DNA from: Pseudomonadota bacterium
GTDB lineage: Bacteria; Pseudomonadota; Alphaproteobacteria; GCA-2746255
Assembly (NCBI GenBank): GCA_040752895.1
Contig: JBFMHN010000001.1
Span: 88,286-152,285, forward strand
DNA: 64,000 nt
Direction of reading: 5' to 3'
Under the pieces are notes generated by a model, which was not told the origin of the DNA, searched no databases, and saw only the letters and a list, made by a program, of their open reading frames with translations. Position 1 is the first letter of the stretch. Every line of letters begins with the position of its first letter. A program made the translations under genes and the position numbers. Shown here one piece after another: positions 62,849-64,000 of the stretch.

Positions 62849-63607
62849 ATGTCGGACAGGACGGCAAGATCCAGAAGAACAAGAGACGGTATATGGGAAA
62901 CCGTTCGCACGATTCTCTACGCGATTCTAATCGCGCTTGTGGCGCGCACGGTTGCCTTTGAGCCATTTAACATTCCGTCCAGCTCGATGGTGCCTACGCT
63001 GCTGGTTGGCGACTATCTCTTCGTTTCGAAATATGCCTATGGCTACAGCCGCTATTCGCTACCGTTCGGGCTTTCGTTAATCGAAGGCCGGCTCTTCTTC
63101 ACGCCGCCGGAACGCGGCGACGTGGTGGTTTTCAAGCTGCCATCGGACAACCGCACGGATTACATCAAACGAATCATCGGGCTGCCGGGCGATACGATTC
63201 AAATGAAGGAAGGCCGCCTTTATATCAACGGTACGGTGGTCGAACGGGAAACGGCCGAAGACTTCATGGTATCGGATTTCAGCGGCGCGCCGGTTGCCAT
63301 CCGGCAATATACCGAAACGCTTCCGAGCGGCCGGCGCCATCGTATCCTGGAAACGTCCGACGACGGTCAGTTCGACAACACATCGGTCCTCAGCGTTCCA
63401 CCTGGCCACTATTTCATGATGGGGGATAACCGCGACAACTCGCTCGACAGCCGGGCGCCGCATGGCGTCGGCTTCGTTCCCGAAAAGAACCTTGTCGGGC
63501 GGGCCGAAATCCTCTTTTTCTCGGTGGACGGCGAAACGCGCTTCTGGGAATTCTGGAAGTGGCCGTCCGCCATCCGGTTTCATCGTTTCTTTCAGGCGGT
63601 TGATTGA
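62849..63607 (+). CDS. lepB: Signal peptidase I
   Basis: 252-residue type I signal peptidase, which cleaves signal peptides on the periplasmic side of the inner membrane. One N-terminal membrane helix (about 20-37). Box B FEPFNIPSSSMVPTLLVGDYLFVSKYAYGYS holds the nucleophile Ser46, box C/D RGDVVVFKLPSDNRTDYIKRIIGLPGD the general base Lys107, and box E GHYFMMGDNRDNSLDSRAPHGVGFVPEKNLVGRA is clear. 11 bases after acpS; shares one base with rnc. Confidence 0.97.
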   Translation: MSDRTARSRRTRDGIWETVRTILYAILIALVARTVAFEPFNIPSSSMVPTLLVGDYLFVSKYAYGYSRYSLPFGLSLIEGRLFFTPPERGDVVVFKLPSDNRTDYIKRIIGLPGDTIQMKEGRLYINGTVVERETAEDFMVSDFSGAPVAIRQYTETLPSGRRHRILETSDDGQFDNTSVLSVPPGHYFMMGDNRDNSLDSRAPHGVGFVPEKNLVGRAEILFFSVDGETRFWEFWKWPSAIRFHRFFQAVD

Positions 63608-64000
63608 TGGGCGCCACCTTCGCCTCGCTTGACGTGCTTTCCAAGACGCTTGACCACGCCTTTTCAAATCCGGCCTTGCTGGAAGAGGCGCTCACCCACC
63701 CGAGCGCCGGTGGTGACCAGCGGCCGGATTACGAGCGGCTGGAGTTTCTGGGCGACCGGGTGCTGGGCCTTATCCTGGCGGACATTCTTCTTTGCCGCTT
63801 TCCGGCCGAGCCGGAAGGCGCCCTTGCCAAGCGCCACGCGGCTTTGGCCTGTCGCGAGGCGCTGGTACGGGTCGCCGAGGGAATTGCCCTTGGGCGGTAT
63901 CTCCGCCTGGCCGAGGAAGACGAGGGGGGGAAAGCGCGCGAAAGCCCCAGCCGTTTGGCCGATTCGCTGGAAGCGGTGATCGCCGCGCTTTACTTGGATG
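63607..64000 (+). CDS. rnc: Ribonuclease III, 5' part only
   Basis: First 131 codons of RNase III, cut by the window edge. The endonuclease domain is present up to LADSLEAVIAALYLD. The signature DYERLEFLGDRVLGL (residues 41-55) carries the catalytic Glu46 and Asp50. A second acidic cluster, DSLEA, lies near the cut. The dsRNA-binding domain is beyond the window. It starts at ATG 63607 overlapping the lepB stop; era is expected to follow. Confidence 0.95.
   Translation, partial: MGATFASLDVLSKTLDHAFSNPALLEEALTHPSAGGDQRPDYERLEFLGDRVLGLILADILLCRFPAEPEGALAKRHAALACREALVRVAEGIALGRYLRLAEEDEGGKARESPSRLADSLEAVIAALYLD

Overview
The window is a gene-dense stretch of an alphaproteobacterial chromosome. 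Protein sequences and gene order (tuf-trpT-secE-nusG-rplKAJL-rpoBC, the str-S10-spc-alpha array, and rpoZ-RSH-DUF2062-pdxJ-acpS-lepB-rnc) best fit a Rhodospirillales-like lineage. ATP12, DUF1489, the PccB/PccA pair and the M23-bactofilin pair agree with that; genus cannot be read from the sequence. Base composition is moderately GC-rich. I see no insertion sequence, prophage, CRISPR array or integration site.

Layout. 1-12135: 3' end of one tuf copy, tRNA-Trp, secE, nusG, rplK, rplA, a structured leader, rplJ, rplL, rpoB, rpoC. 12136-16575: str operon (rpsL, rpsG, fusA, second tuf) behind a hairpin-rich leader. 16633-30473: S10, spc and alpha gene blocks, with secY and adk, a near-consensus promoter before rpsM, and a strong intrinsic terminator after rplQ. 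30566-35008: four tightly coupled genes (Do-type protease, RarA, RluC-type pseudouridine synthase, ATP12 chaperone). 35128-43208: acyl-CoA metabolism (PccB, PccA, thiolase, HCCA-isomerase-like protein, HMG-CoA lyase), interrupted by a small membrane protein, acylphosphatase, LipB and tRNA-Leu(GAG). 43209-46691: an orphan response regulator and an HPt-like protein behind a promoter with a palindromic operator candidate, then DUF1489, an M48 lipoprotein peptidase and a PaaY-type hexapeptide protein. 46878-55473: PLP decarboxylase, M23 peptidase with bactofilin, alpha/beta hydrolase, TRAP permeases DctQ/DctM without a DctP, and a soluble lytic transglycosylase. 55569-64000: dapA, smpB, family-5 uracil-DNA glycosylase, folK, rpoZ, bifunctional RelA/SpoT, DUF2062, pdxJ, acpS, lepB and the 5' part of rnc.

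Functionally, the first half makes the transcription and translation machinery. The second half covers protein quality control, short-chain and branched acyl-CoA catabolism, envelope growth, stringent response and early RNA/lipid biogenesis. Almost everything is recognisable housekeeping, and I do not find a convincing undescribed multi-gene system. The most interesting unexplained signals are regulatory: the GTTTAC palindrome at 43249-43265, two alternative RNA structures between rplL and rpoB, the three-hairpin leader before rpsL, and the codon-use mosaic of tuf. All function calls rest on reading motifs by eye, with no database search.
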